Below, piece after piece: positions 1-11,790 of a stretch of DNA of 64,000 nucleotides. The position numbers and the translations under genes were made by a program. The notes beneath the pieces were generated by a model. It did not search any database. It saw nothing but the letters and a program-made list of their open reading frames with translations, and was not told the origin of the DNA. The stretch spans positions 43,351,417 to 43,415,416 of the forward strand of contig CM018043.1 of assembly GCA_008638375.1 (NCBI GenBank), given 5' to 3'. The stretch comes from Nyssa sinensis. Taxonomy: Eukaryota; Streptophyta; Magnoliopsida; Cornales; Nyssaceae. Positions within the stretch are counted from its first letter, which is position 1. Each line of letters begins with the position of its first letter.

Positions 1-14
1 AGAACAAGAACTTA

Positions 15-344
15 ATGGTATTGACTGATGGTGGTAGCACCCACAATTTCATTGATCAGGCCACTGCCTCACGGTTTGGGTTATACATCACTAGAAACAA
101 GAAACTTCAAGTGGTGGTCGCCAATCAAGAAAAAATCGAGTGTGCAGGCCAATGTCAGGGGCTCACACTCACCATCCAAGGAGTTCCCATTACAGCGGAT
201 TATTATTATGTCTTGCATATGGCAGCCTGTCAGGTGGTCCTAGGTGTACAATGGTTGGAAACTCTCGGGCCAATTGAGATGGACTACAAGCGTCTCACCA
301 TGACCTTTCAAGTAGGAGAAATCAGTCACACCTCCACGGATTAA
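15..344 (+). pseudogene. Gypsy aspartic protease domain (fragment)
   Basis: The reading frame carries LTDGGSTHNFID near its start, the retropepsin active-site region of plant chromoviruses, and then VVLGVQWLETLGPIEMDY, the conserved second half of the domain (VLGxxWL). The enzyme would cut the gag-pol polyprotein. The frame ends at 342-344; sequence between 345 and 670 still reads as the protease-RT linker (MDHRIPL-type region near 555-600) but in other frames, so the linker is frameshifted. Confidence 0.85.
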
Positions 345-670
345 AGCGGACTGCTGAAGCCGCCAACATCGAGGCCTTGGATAGTAAGGAACGCTCAGGA
401 TGACAGGGACTGGGATTTTTCTTCCAAATCCAAATCAGTCCTACTGAAACCTCTCACTCACCGGATACGTACCCGGAGGAAATCAGAAGTCTTTTGAATA
501 GGTATTCTTGGGTCTTTAAGGCTCTAACTGGCCTACCACCACGACGTCTACATGATCACCGGATTCCACTGCAATCCAACACCAGACCAGTGAGCGTGCG
601 GCCCTATCAGTACCCTTACTATCAGAAGACAAAAATAGACCGTATGGTGAAGGAACTTCTCTAATCAAGC

Positions 671-1240
671 TTGATCAGGCCAAGCAACAATCCATTTTCA
701 TCCCCTGTTCTTTTGGTAAAGAAATCCGACGGCACTTGGCGATTTTGTGTCGATTATAAGGCCTTGAACAATATAACCGTCAAGGATAAATATCCCATTC
801 CGGTGATCGAAGAATTGCTAGATGAGCTGCATGGAGCCCAGTTCTTCTCGAAATTGGACTTGCAATCTGGATATTACCAAATTCGAGTACAAGAGGAAGC
901 TATACCGAAAACAGCTTTTCGCACGCACGAAGGACACTACGAGTTTGTAGTCATGCTGTTCGGCCTCACCAATGCCCCGACCACTTTCCAAAGCCTCATG
1001 AATGATCTCTTCCGACCCCATCTGAGGAAATTTATCCTAGGTATTCTTTGACGATATTCTGGTATACTCCAAATCTTGGAAAGACCACCTCATACACTTG
1101 CAAATTGTCTTTCACATATTAGCTACTAACCAACTATTTGCCAAAGCTTCAAAGTGTCAATTTGGAGTTCCACAGGTTAGGTATTTGGGCCTTATCATCA
1201 CGGCAAGTGCGTGTCTGTTGACCCCGACAAAGTGTAGGCC
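671..1240 (+). pseudogene. Gypsy reverse transcriptase (frameshifted)
   Basis: The 671-1051 frame carries [38 protein letters not shown] and the [11 protein letters not shown] segment, all hallmark Ty3 RT blocks. At about 1040 the frame shifts and the catalytic FFDDILVYS block continues in another frame (about 1047-1073), followed by FAKASKCQFG and YLGLIIT. Frame is lost just before the two catalytic aspartates, so no active enzyme can be made. An in-frame TAG at 1235-1237 lies at the RT to RNase H connection, where this family commonly has Gln or Glu. Confidence 0.9.
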
Positions 1241-1243
1241 GTA

Positions 1244-1910
1244 ATGGCTTGGCCCACACCCACTACTGCTAGGGGAGTTCGGGGACTTCTCGGCTTGGCC
1301 GGCTATTACCGCAAATTTATACGCAACTTTGGAAGTTTGGCTGCCCCTTTAACCAAACTCTTGACCAATGAGAAGTTCGGTTGGAATATAGAAGCTGTGG
1401 TGGCCTTCCAACAATTGAAGAAAGCTCTTACCACACCACTTACTCTTTGTCTACCAGATTTCTCTCAACGGTTTGTGATCGAGTGTGATGCTAGCGGAGT
1501 CGGAATTGGGGCGGTCCTTACCCAGCACAACCAACCTGTGGTATTCTTCAGTCATGCACTCAAAGGATCAGCGCTGGCACTATCCACCTATGAAAAGGAG
1601 ATGTTGGCAGTTGTCAAAGTTGTGAGGAAGTGGTGCCCCTACTTGCCCGAAAAACCATTCACTATACGAACCGATCATCAAAGCCTCCAGTACCTGTTGG
1701 AGCAACGCATCACCACACCCGCTTAGTCCCGTTGGATACCCAAACTTCTGGGGTATGACTACATCGTTGAGTATAAAAGAGGGTTCGAAAATCAGGCAGC
1801 AGATTCCTTCTCCCGCCAAGGTGAGCTGCAGTTTCTTTCCATATCTGTTCCTCACGCAAACTGGTGGCCCGACCTTCAGAAGGAGGTTCGACAGGACCCT
1901 TTCTATGCGA
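1244..1910 (+). pseudogene. Gypsy RNase H domain and linker
   Basis: The frame carries GLAGYYRKFIRNFG at the RT thumb, then FVIECDASGVGIGAVL, VVFFSHALKG, STYEKEMLAVV and the TDHQSLQYLLEQR block of the Ty3 RNase H, which degrades the RNA strand of the hybrid. A TAG at 1724-1726 interrupts the frame just before SRWIPKLLGYDYIVEY; related elements normally have Gln there. The frame then runs into the integrase zinc-binding region. Confidence 0.88.
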
Positions 1911-1912
1911 GT

Positions 1913-2758
1913 TTGATCCACAAGCTAATTCAAAAAGATGGAGTCCCGTTCCTCGATGGCAGGGTCTACCTAAGTCTAGCGTCCACCTTGATTCCACGTA
2001 TATTGGCAGACAGTCACTCATCCCCAGTAGGCGGACATTTCGGCTTTTATAAGACTCTTCATCGAATCACCCAAAGCTTCACTTGGCCTAAGATGAGACA
2101 ACACGTGAAGGAGTTCTTGAAAAATTGTGAAATCTGTCAACAGTACAAAACAGATTGCATGAAGCCGGCTAGTTTGTTACAACCCTTACCAATTCCTACT
2201 CGAATGTGGGCCGACATCTCAATGGATTTTATTGAAGGGCTGCCCGTTTCTAATGGGTACTCTGTCATCATGGTGGTTGTGGATAAACTGACAAAGTATG
2301 GCCACTTTATTCAGCTAAAATATCCCTTTACGATCGCCATGGTTGCTAAAACGTTTGTCAATAATGTGGTCAGGCTGCATGGAATTCCTACTTCCATTGT
2401 CAGTGATAGAGATAAGGTTTTCCTCAGTTTCTTTTGGCAAACTCTATTTCGAATGCAAGGAACCCAGTTGTGTATGAGTTCCAGCTATCACCCCCAAACG
2501 GACGGCCAGTCTGAGGTGGTGAATCGCACCCTCGAACGGTATCTACGATGCTTTGCAGGGCAGCAGCCTCGAAAATGGATAGAGTGGATTCCTTGGGCTG
2601 AATTCAGCTACAACACTTCTACCCACTCCTCTACCAAAATGACCCCGTTTGAAGCCGTGTATGGCATGCCCCCACCGAGTTTACTGGCCTACGTTCCGGG
2701 CACGACTCGAGTTCAGGCGGTGGATGAATACTTACAAGACCGCGATGCCATCTTATGA
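1913..2758 (+). pseudogene. Gypsy integrase
   Basis: This segment contains the HHCC zinc finger (GHFGFYKTLHRI, then CEICQQYK) and an integrase core with its three acidic residues visible: the first in ISMDFIEGLP, the second in SIVSDRDKVF and the Glu in DGQSEVVNR. YHPQTDGQSE is the diagnostic Ty3 signature. The frame stops at TGA 2756-2758, where the family usually has Arg. The next stops, at 2786-2788 and 2877-2879, fall at positions normally occupied by Gln. Integrase inserts the DNA copy into the host chromosome; this copy is dead. Confidence 0.92.
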
Positions 2759-2941
2759 GAATTACAACACAACCTTCGGCTTGCATAGGAACGAATGAAG
2801 GGTCAAGCAAATCAACATAGGCGAGAGGTATCCTTTGAAGTTGGGGATTACGTTTACTTGAAGCTGTAGCCCTATCGTCAGACTTCGGTAGCTTTCCGGG
2901 GGTCCCTAAAGCTCTCTCCCCGTTTCTTCGGTCCGTTTAAG

Positions 2942-3262
2942 GTGTTAGAGAAGGTAGGCAATGTGGCCTACAAATTGGATTTCTCTGTTGGGTCCCAAAT
3001 CCACAATGTTGTCCATGTCAGCCGGTTAAGGAAGTTCCTGGGAAATATCAGGCCTGTCTCTACTGTGCCACCACCTATAGCTGATGACTCACTATTCTTC
3101 CACAACTGGAAACTATTTTGGCCCGAAGTGAAATTCAGAAAGGGAAACATCGCCCCCGGACAGAAATTTTAGTGAAATGGATGGGCACCACAACTGAGGA
3201 TGCCACTTGGGAGAATGCGTGGCATTTCTCCAAGTCCTACCCTAACTTTGTCCTTGATGACA
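2942..3262 (+). pseudogene. Gypsy C-terminal tail with chromodomain
   Basis: The segment reads KVGNVAYKLDF, IHNVVHVSRLRKFLG and then, after a frame change near 3118, ILVKWMGTTTEDATWENAW. The latter is the W-G...ATWE core of a chromodomain. In chromoviruses this domain is thought to direct insertion to heterochromatin. The frameshift separates it from the integrase. Confidence 0.82.
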
Positions 3263-3272
3263 AGGCCGGTTT

Positions 3273-3285
3273 AAGTGGGGGGGAT
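3273..3285 (+). other. Polypurine tract of the gypsy element
   Basis: An A/G run with seven consecutive G lies directly before the LTR start TGTTACG. This is the expected plus-strand primer site. Confidence 0.75.
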
Positions 3286-3591
3286 TGTTACGTGTCCCAT
3301 TCTGCATGTCCCAAGCACGTGGCCCTTGCAGCATCATAAGTGGGCTTGCATCAGCATCGAATTAATTCAAGAAGAATAAGTCTCATTCAGTTTCATTAAG
3401 TTCCTATTCTTTTGCATGTTTTCCTAGTCTTATGTAAATACCTAGTCTCTAGGAATAAGTGGAGACGTGTCATACTTTCTTTTGCTTGTAAGGCTATTAA
3501 TATAGCCCAGGTTAATGGAATAGAAGGCATGAATTGTCCATAACTCCTAACTCTTGTCTTCTTTCCTTATCTCCTAAATTCACTTGCAACA
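3286..3591 (+). repeat. 3' LTR of the gypsy element
   Basis: The segment begins TGTTACGTG and ends TTGCAACA, giving the TG...CA ends and the short inverted termini TGTT/AACA. It directly follows the polypurine tract and is 306 bases long. No second LTR is inside the window to compare, so the right edge is inferred from the terminal motif only. Confidence 0.7.
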
Positions 3592-4087
3592 GATTTTAGG
3601 CCTTGACTAATGTTGGCGGTCCCTTTTTTTTGTAAATATGGTTGCCTTTCTCTGATGCCTTTGTTTATAATACATACATCTTTATTACCGATCAAATAAA
3701 AAGAGAAAAGAAAGTGGCATCCTTTTTTTCCCCTTCGAAAAAGCTACTTCCCATCATTTTAAAGAAGCACAGAATTGTTATCCACATAACAGTCATTCTT
3801 GTTCTCCACCCTTACCAGTTCTTTATGTTCCATCCATATTTCAATGAATTCATACGTGTGTATATAGGTTTGTACATATGTATATGTATGTGTATGTGGG
3901 TGTATGTGTGGTTATGCACGTGTTATGAGAACATCAGTGTATATGCTTTTCGAGACCAGATACTAATTGAATTTAAATGAAAAATAAATTATTTTTACGC
4001 ATATTTCTTTTTTATGGTGGATGATGATCAATTATAATATTTGTTTCTGAACTTTACACACCATCTTACATCGTAAACTGGCCACAG
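3592..4087. other. Intron-like AT-rich spacer before mannosidase exons
   Basis: Between the gypsy LTR and the first mannosidase exon no coding motif was recognised. The stretch ends in a good splice acceptor (AG at 4086-4087), so it is probably the end of an intron of the mannosidase gene. A TG/TA-rich patch lies near 3855-3915. Confidence 0.5.
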
Positions 4088-7000
4088 GTTATCAGTGATA
4101 ATGTTATTGTTCAGGATTCCAGTGGAAAAGAAATTGAATCACAGCTTTTACCTCTAGTCAATGCCTATGTAAGCATAAGAAATTATTATGCTACTACACA
4201 TGTGGGTAAATTCCCAAGTTCGACTCCCAAGTATTGGCTTGCATTTACAGTATCTGTTCCATCTCTTGGTTTCAATACTTACGTTCTCTCAAGTGCTAAA
4301 GGGGCAGGTTAACCATCTAATTTCCATTTTTTGAAAGCACTTGTGCAAAGTAAAGAAATTACCAAGTTCGTTTCTCTAGTATATTGACTGATTAATTGTA
4401 TTTCATTTTTGTCCCACTTTGCAAATGCAGCTGCTACTTTAGTGAGACAAACATTATATGAGTCCACGGGTAGTCAAAACGATGCTATAGAAGTGGGGCC
4501 AGGAAATTTAAAGCTCATCTATTTTGGAAATGGAGGAAAACTTTCTCAGTATGTTAATAAAAGAAACCTGGTATGTTATTTGGTTGGCACCTCAATACAG
4601 ATCTTCCATCCTTGTGTCAGCAGCTGAGGTAAATAAAAGCCCGGGTGGGGTTTGTGGGCCCACGAACATCCAAAAAATTCTTTTATTATCTTTTGAACTT
4701 ATGCCATTCCTTGAAATAACTAAGGTGGGCAGCCAAAATAGTGGTTTTTCTGAAACCCCTAAACGCTTCTTTTTTGAGTAATAAGTCCTAGCTTTGCCTC
4801 TGTTCTCTATTAATTTCTTAATTTTAGTCTTTTTTTTTTTTTCCATAATGACATAAATACATATTATTATTCTAATCTCTTTTCGGAGTTTGAGGACATT
4901 CTACTATATTTTATTTATATATATATATATATATTTATAGAAAAAACGTTGTTTGCATTATAATTAGTATTAATTTAAAATTGAAGTTCAACGCGTCTGT
5001 AGAGCAATCATATAGCTACTATTTTGGCTATGATGTAAGTCAAGATCCTCAATATTTTCAGGTAATGCAACATTCTTTTTATTGTCCAAGGTTCTTTTGT
5101 ATAATTGTTAGTTCACTTATCTTGGATATATATTGACACGTATCTCTTGTGTATATTACTATTCTCTCTCTCTCTTTGATAAGTAAAATTAAAAGTATGT
5201 ATATATTGAAAACATTAAGAAAAGTAGTTATTGTGACTTGTTGAAGGCTTCTGGAGCTACATCTTTCGTCCAAATGGCACATTCTCCATCCCATCTGAAG
5301 GGCAGGTATACAATGCCGAACGAAGCATTTACCGCAAGCACATGACCTATTTAACACTGGAAATGATCAATTAAGGAGCTATTTCTTGAAACTACAAATT
5401 CGGTTTACAGTTTTATGAGGACCATTATTAGATGAAGTTCATCAGAGGATTAATTCATGGATATTTCAGGTGATTATATTTTTGGAATGACATTTCCTCG
5501 TAAAATCTTTTGTCATCTTTTTCCATATCAGAATCCTGGCATCATAAAGCATAAAAAAGAAAAGAAAGTGAAGAAGACGCAGAGTAAATCACTGTTATCT
5601 TTGACTGTGGTGTGCATGTAACTTATATACGGCAATTCATATCAAGTCACAAAGATTATATTTTAATTGTGACAGTTATGACGTGAAATTAATCACTTAA
5701 AAGAATTATCTTTAAAAAGTTCGCATGTTTGTACAATATTTGTACAATCTTTACTTGAGAATCAAGAAAAATGTTTGATAAAAGAAAAAAAAAACAGAAA
5801 AAGGACTAGCCTAGTGCATGAGGCTCCCACCATTACTAGGTCCAGGGAGGGTAAAAGAAAAAAACAATTTAGTGAAAATATATTTTCTCTCTCTCTCTCT
5901 CCCTCCCTCCCTCTTCTCCTGGTTTATTAATTCGAATTCTTTTTGTATAAAACTTGATGTGATGGTACTTGGACATTATGGATGCTTTTTTGACAAGAGA
6001 ACAATATTATCTATAGATTTATATGATCAAATCTATAAATCTTGAAAATAAGATATGTCAGCACTGTGGTCCATTGGAAATTCCATTCTTAACACTCGCT
6101 AATGTAACATTGCATACACAAACAGATCACAAGAGTGTACAAGGAAAAGGAGCATGTTGAAGTTGAATTCACTGTAAGTTAATCTTCATTTACTTTTATC
6201 CCTGTGTTTGCATAAGTTTCGCAGAGGTGGTGAGAATAGGAAAATTGGCTGTCAAAGAGCTGGTAATTTCATGTTGGAGATCTTTTCATCAACAATATTC
6301 TGAATTTCAGGTTGGCCCTATACCTATTGCTGACAGAATTGGGAAAGAGATTGTAACCCAGATTACAACAGCTATGAAAAGCAATAAAACATTTTATACA
6401 GATTCTAATGGACGTGATTTCATCATACGGGTATGTTGCATACTTAAGAGTGTTATTGTATTATTGTTTACTGATTCTGATAAATGCCTTATTCATCAGT
6501 TGACACTGTGGCCAGCATGTTTTTGAATAGCTTGCACAATTTCTTTGTGTCACTAAAAAATTTTGGCATTAACAAATGTGTAGTGACAAATAAATTATTC
6601 ATTTCTCAGATTCGAGATTATCGAGCTGACTGGGACCTTGAAGTGAGCCAACCTGTTGCGGGAAATTATTATCCTGCATGTTTATATCATATTTGGTAAT
6701 ATTTAGTTTTTGTGTTGTGTCCTCGACAAATTATGTTTCGAATTTATATGTTTAAACTTTCTTTTTATCATGGTAAAAATGTTATTGAGTAGAATTACTT
6801 ATATATATAAAGAAAGAGATTTATGAGTAGAATCAAATTTTGGTTTTGTGGTAAGAATCTGAGACCTTTTGACTATGAAAAAATGAGATGGTTCTTTCAA
6901 AAAAGAAAAAAAAAATTGATTTCACATAATATTTTGCAGTGTTGTTAATTCACAGTGTGAGAATTGACTTGGGATTCCAAAAGGTGATGCAAGAAGCATA

Positions 7001-7144
7001 GTGATCCGCTTTCCCACTATACTAACATAATCTATCACATGGAAAAGACAAGACGTCAGGAAAAACTCCTTTGGTTTTATGCACATGTGCATTCATGATA
7101 CTTTCGTGTGAATGTTATGCTTGATACACAATTTGAGACATTGA

Positions 7145-7494
7145 TGTTGAGAGCTTGATATGCATTGTTAGCCCATTCTTTAGTAGCTTAAGCTTTTGGA
7201 GCAATGGGTAATTTAACATGGTATTAGAGCCTTGGTAATAAGAAGTCTTGGGTTCTAGTCTCTCCATTTGTATTTATTCTCTGTTTGGTTTGTTTGTGAA
7301 GAGTTTCGCTCTATTCTACTTTGTGTTTGTCTACTATTTCTTTATCTCTCCATGTGCTAGTCCAGAGTCACACGCTACAAGCAGTGTTGAGAGCTTAATA
7401 TACATTGTTAGTTCATTCTTTGTTAGATCACCAATTGCTCTAAAAGCTTAAGCTGTTAGAGAATGGGCCAACAATGTATATCAAGCTCTCAACA
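7145..7494 (+). mobile_element. Miniature LTR-type repeat cluster (TRIM-like)
   Basis: A 74-base segment, 7145-7218, runs from TGTTGAGAGC to TTTAACA. It is followed at once by TGGTATTAGAGCC, which resembles the initiator-tRNA-Met primer-binding site of copia elements. A diverged second copy starts at 7385 with the same TGTTGAGAGC. A third, inverted copy ends at 7494, so that 7385-7409 and 7470-7494 form a 25-base inverted repeat. Very short LTR plus primer site suggests a terminal-repeat retrotransposon in miniature, rearranged. No coding capacity is seen. Confidence 0.5.
7219..7231 (+). other. Primer-binding-site-like sequence
   Basis: TGGTATTAGAGCC differs by one base from the usual TGGTATCAGAGCC complement of initiator tRNA-Met and directly abuts an LTR-like CA end. 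Confidence 0.5.
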
Positions 7495-8388
7495 CTTTGT
7501 AGGTTAGGAGCAATTGGTAGTTTAACAATTGATAGTCATACAAGTAATAGAACTGAAAGCCTTCTTATTTGGCTTGCTTCTGTCCCTCTTAACAGCTGTT
7601 TAATCATATAGACAATCTTCTTGGACACGATTCTTACAGTTGACATAATCAATTGAAGGTTTAACAGTTGTCCATTAGATATGTTGTAAAGAATTCATGA
7701 AGAATCCGTGGACCACCTCTCAATTTAGTGTCATTTTTCTTCTCTTGATCAAAATTAATAATCATTCCCTTATAAAAAAAAATAAAACCATAAGCTCTCA
7801 GTTTGGGCTGTTTTGGGTCTTCCTTGGATCTTTTAGTAATTTTCTTGCTAGCTAGTATTATAAAGTTCTATAACACCCCCCCTCTTATGAAGTATTAGTC
7901 CTGTTAAAGGTATCTCTTTATGCCACTTAAGAGTTTTTGGAAGGAGGATACTTGAATCTCTGACTAGAAATTCTTGAAGCTGGTTGTAGTCAATGCCTCG
8001 TAGTTTTTGGAATGTTTGTTCTGAATTCTAGAGGAGTTTGTGGGAGATCCTTTTATAATAAATGGGAAGATGTAAATATTTATTCAGTGATTCTTTTTTC
8101 TTGCTCTCTTCTTGCTTGTTTTTTTTTTTTTTTTTTTATGACAAAGACCTAGCAACCATTGCTTCGTTTTGTGCACATGGCTGTCAGACCAAGAACCGCA
8201 TATCGGGTAAGATGAGTCACGCCTTTGGCATGGTTCCAACTGGGGACTTCTTGGGGACATAGTCCTTTATCCTTAAGGCCTTACTTGCTAAGCTAACGCC
8301 AAGGTGTTTTATCTTTGCTTTTAGTTGCCCACAAACTTCATTGTTTTCGAGGTTTGGGGTATCTCGCTTGCATTCCATAGCTTTTCTG

Positions 8389-8938
8389 TAGGGGTGTCAA
8401 TTCGTGTTATCGTGTCGTGTTTGGTTAGTGTCAAGGCATACACATTTGAAAATATGTGTGAACCCTAACCCGACACTATTAACTAATCATGTCAAGTTTC
8501 AAAACCCAAATCCAACCCATTTATTAAACAGGTTACACATGTCGACACACTTAATTCGTTTATTTTAATTTTTTAATCTTTTAAATAAAAAAATTTACCT
8601 ATCTTTTAATATGTATAGATAATTTTCAAGTTTAGTAACTTTAGATATAAGCCAAATCAAAGTAGAAACCTCATTTATAAATAGAAAAATCTCAAAACCT
8701 TGACAAATATTTGATGTGAGACGAATTACTTTAACTCATAATATATTTTATAATTAAACATGTTAAGTCGTGTTAAACGGGTTGACACTAATAAAACCCA
8801 AACACGACTTGTTTATTAATCGTGTTATACGTGTCAACCCGTTTATGACCCAAACCCATTTATGCTAAACCCAAGCTCATTAACTTCGTGTCGTGTTCGA
8901 GTCGTGTTGTCGTGTCGTGTTAAAAATTGACACCCCTA
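8389..8938. mobile_element. Non-autonomous hAT-type DNA transposon (550 bp)
   Basis: The element has perfect 14-base terminal inverted repeats, TAGGGGTGTCAATT at the left and its reverse complement at the right. It is flanked by identical 8-base direct repeats CTTTTCTG (8381-8388 and 8939-8946). An 8-base target duplication and TAGGG-type ends fit the hAT superfamily. Subterminal regions are rich in CGTGT motifs in opposite orientations. There is no transposase frame, so it would depend on an enzyme made elsewhere. The intact ends and duplication suggest a fairly recent insertion within the mannosidase intron. Confidence 0.88.
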
Positions 8939-10479
8939 CTTTTCTGTACATTTTTCATCTATAAATAATTATACAAAATTCACTTTTTAAGTTCTGAATT
9001 TCGAAATAATAACAATGAACACATTTTTAAAACCTTGGAATTTTCCCCATTCGAAAATTTATAACATTTCAATGTTACTATCATTTTAAACCATACCCTT
9101 AATGATGGATACTATATTCCAAGCCTGCTTCATGTCTTTAATTCTATTTTTTATCCATGCATCAACAAAATAAAATTGATTTTAAAAATATATAGAAAAA
9201 CTTTTAACAAAATTTACATAAAAATTTAATCACTAAATCTTGGATGTTGTACTTATTCAAGTTGAGATAGTGTTTCATGTACAAAATAGCTGTTTAGCTG
9301 GTTCATGTAGTTAATTGTTGCTTGTTCATCATAAACTTTCCGTTGTTCAAAAAGATTCATCATAGATATGGAAGAATTGTATAGAACTTCACTATGCAAT
9401 TTGATTAATCTTTTTTTTTTCTTTTAACTTCTAGATTAATCTTGGAATTTACATGAAAGATGACAACAGTCACAACACAGAACTCTCAATCTTGGTAGAT
9501 AGATCTGTGGGGGGATCCAGCATTGTGGATGGGCAATTGGAGCTGATGCTCCATTGGTTTATTCCTCCCTTCCTATTACTGGTGTTTCCATATTTTTCCT
9601 AAATATCAAATTATTGTAAAAATGGAGGTTATGGTCATTAGCACTCCAAATAACTTTCTTTGGGTAGATAACTTTTCCCTTTATAAGAGATTGCTTCATG
9701 ATGATTCTAGAGGTGTTACAGAGGCACTGAATGAAATAGTTTGTATTCTTGATGAATGCATAGGATTAAGAGTAAGCACATTATACCACCAACTTTTAAT
9801 CTTTATATTCTCATTGTTACATGTTTGTTGATGTGAAATACTTTTGCTTTACCAACCTTATATTGAATTTAAGTCAAGTGCAACGGACACATCTGATTTG
9901 CTTAAATAACATACTTTATACAAATCCAAGGAAAGTATTATCTTAGAATTGATCCCCTAGGAGAGGGAGCTAAGTGGCGTCGATCATTTGGTCAGGAGAG
10001 ATATTCTCCATTCCTCTTAGCCTTCAGTGAGCAAGTGACAAAAAAACCTTGAAATGGCTATGTTGCTGGTGCGTTGAATCCGTGAAATCTTAAATATTCG
10101 TTAATATTTTTGCAGGATGGAGATAAATGGAGTAATTTTAAAGTATCAACCTTTTCAGGGATGGATCCCTCTTACAGTCTACCTGATAATGTTGCAATGA
10201 TAACACTTCAGGTATTACTGTACTCGTAAATCATAGCTGTGATATTGTTAATGAACAAAAAAATTTTTGGGACTTTTTCCTATTTATGCATCTTTTCTGA
10301 ATATTGCAGGAACTTGAAGATGGAAAAGTTCTTATTCGGTTGGCACACTTGTATGAGGTTTGTTTTGTTTCTTCCTATTGTGACAAGCTGAAACTGAAAG
10401 CAAAGACTTGGTACCTGTTAGTTACAACAAACCAATGATTAAAGGCTGTGCAAATATAGAATAATGTCAAGAGCAATCA

Positions 10480-11790
10480 CACACATAAAGCATACAAAGA
10501 TGTACATGGCTTGACAAATATGGGGGAAGATAAGCTAACAAAAAATTCCATTAAAAGATGAAGAGAAATACAAAAAATGGTTCCCGAAGGTCTTAACCTT
10601 ACCCTTTCACAGCAATATAATGAGTTAAAATCCCTAAAAACCCCAAACACGCCTTTATATCTGTGTCCCATGCGAAATCTTAACCAAACAGGAAACTTCA
10701 GTAGATTTAATGGTTCAGTTCCCAATCTGGACTCATGAACCCATAAACAAGACTTCAAACCCCCATATGGGAAGGATTCACTGCAAGTGACAGCTTCAAG
10801 GTATGCAGAAGGAACTTGTTCTTCAATATCTTTTACCGCGGACAGCATATAAGAAACTAAATTTGCATAAGCAGATCTCTAAGGTGACCTAATAGGCCCC
10901 ATTTGTGTCCTAGGACCAATGCTATACTGTTGCTCCACTTGGTGCAATATTCTCTACACTGGGTTATTGCATCTCTTCTTCAATGGACTTTTTCTTGCAC
11001 TTCTTCTAGCGAATCAACCTCAAGCTCCATCTGTTCACCAATTTGCTGCTTCTTTCCTGCATCATTAGGCTCTTTTCTCTGTGAAAGTATGGAAGACTCA
11101 TCAAAAGTCACATATATGTTAATAATAAACTTGGGTGACCAAGTATCAATGACTAGCACTTCACGCTAGAAGCATATTCCAAAAACATATATTTCTTTTT
11201 CCTAGGCTCAAGCGTACCATCATTAACATTCGTGTAAAGTTACTGTAAACAGGATAACCAAAAACTCTTAAACAAGAGTAATTAGTAGGAGAATCAAACC
11301 ATACCTCTTTAGGAATCTTGCAGGTGATGGTGACCTATTCACCAAGTAAGCAGCTGTTGTAACAGACTCAGCCCAAGACAACCCATTATTGAAAAGCGTT
11401 CAACTTGCTCTCTCCAAAAGAGTTTTGTTCATCTATTTTGCAACACCAATCTCTTATGGAGTTCCTCTGACAGTATAAAATCTAATCAATTATACCCTCA
11501 TTCTTGTAGAACTTATCAAATTCACCTTCATAAAACTCTATGTCGCTATCCATTCTGAAGTGCTCGATCTTCTTCCCCGTTTGCTTTTTAAAAATAACCT
11601 TCCACTGTTTGAACTTAAGAAACATATCACTCTTGTGTTTCAAAGTGTACACCCAAAACTTCCTCAAATAGTCATCAATGAATTTCAAGAGATAATGAAT
11701 CCCTCATTTCGAAGGAACACAAGCAGAACCGCAAAGATCTGAATGGATATAATATAGCTTACCTTTGGTTCTATGGACAACTATAATAAG
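10480..11790 (-). mobile_element. Ty1/copia integrase fragment in antisense
   Basis: On the minus strand the 11688-11482 frame reads FIDDYLRKFWVYTLKHKSD and then QTGKKIEHFRMDSD, the copia integrase core. Lower coordinates continue with NGLSWAESVTTAAYLVNRSP, PKEVWFDSPTNYSCLRVFG and, near 10850-10780, IEEQVPSAYLEAV, the linker into the RT. Stops and frameshifts are frequent. The fragment lies within the mannosidase intron 10358-12133. No LTR was recognised, so it is a truncated, old insertion. Sequence from about 10770 down to 10480 is an open minus frame of unknown origin. Confidence 0.8.

Larger units (their letters stand above)
1..3591 (+). mobile_element. Ty3/gypsy chromovirus, 3' part, decayed
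   Basis: This is the downstream part of a Ty3/gypsy LTR retrotransposon; gag and the 5' LTR lie left of the window. Domains run in the Ty3 order: protease, reverse transcriptase, RNase H, integrase, chromodomain-like tail, polypurine tract, 3' LTR. The order RT-RNase H-integrase with a chromodomain places it among plant chromoviruses. The frame is broken repeatedly: a frameshift sits near 1040 inside the RT, and stops are seen at 1235, 1724, 2756, 2786 and 2877. It cannot encode a working polyprotein. It lies directly upstream of the surviving half of the mannosidase, so it may have inserted into that gene, but the left junction is outside the window. Confidence 0.93.
6676..9434. other. Large mannosidase intron hosting repeats
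   Basis: This 2.76-kb intron starts with GC rather than GT (GCATGT after codon CCT) and ends at the acceptor TTCTAG. It holds the small LTR-derived repeat cluster at 7145-7494, a T-run near 8120, and the hAT-type element at 8389-8938. No gene was found in it. Confidence 0.6.
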
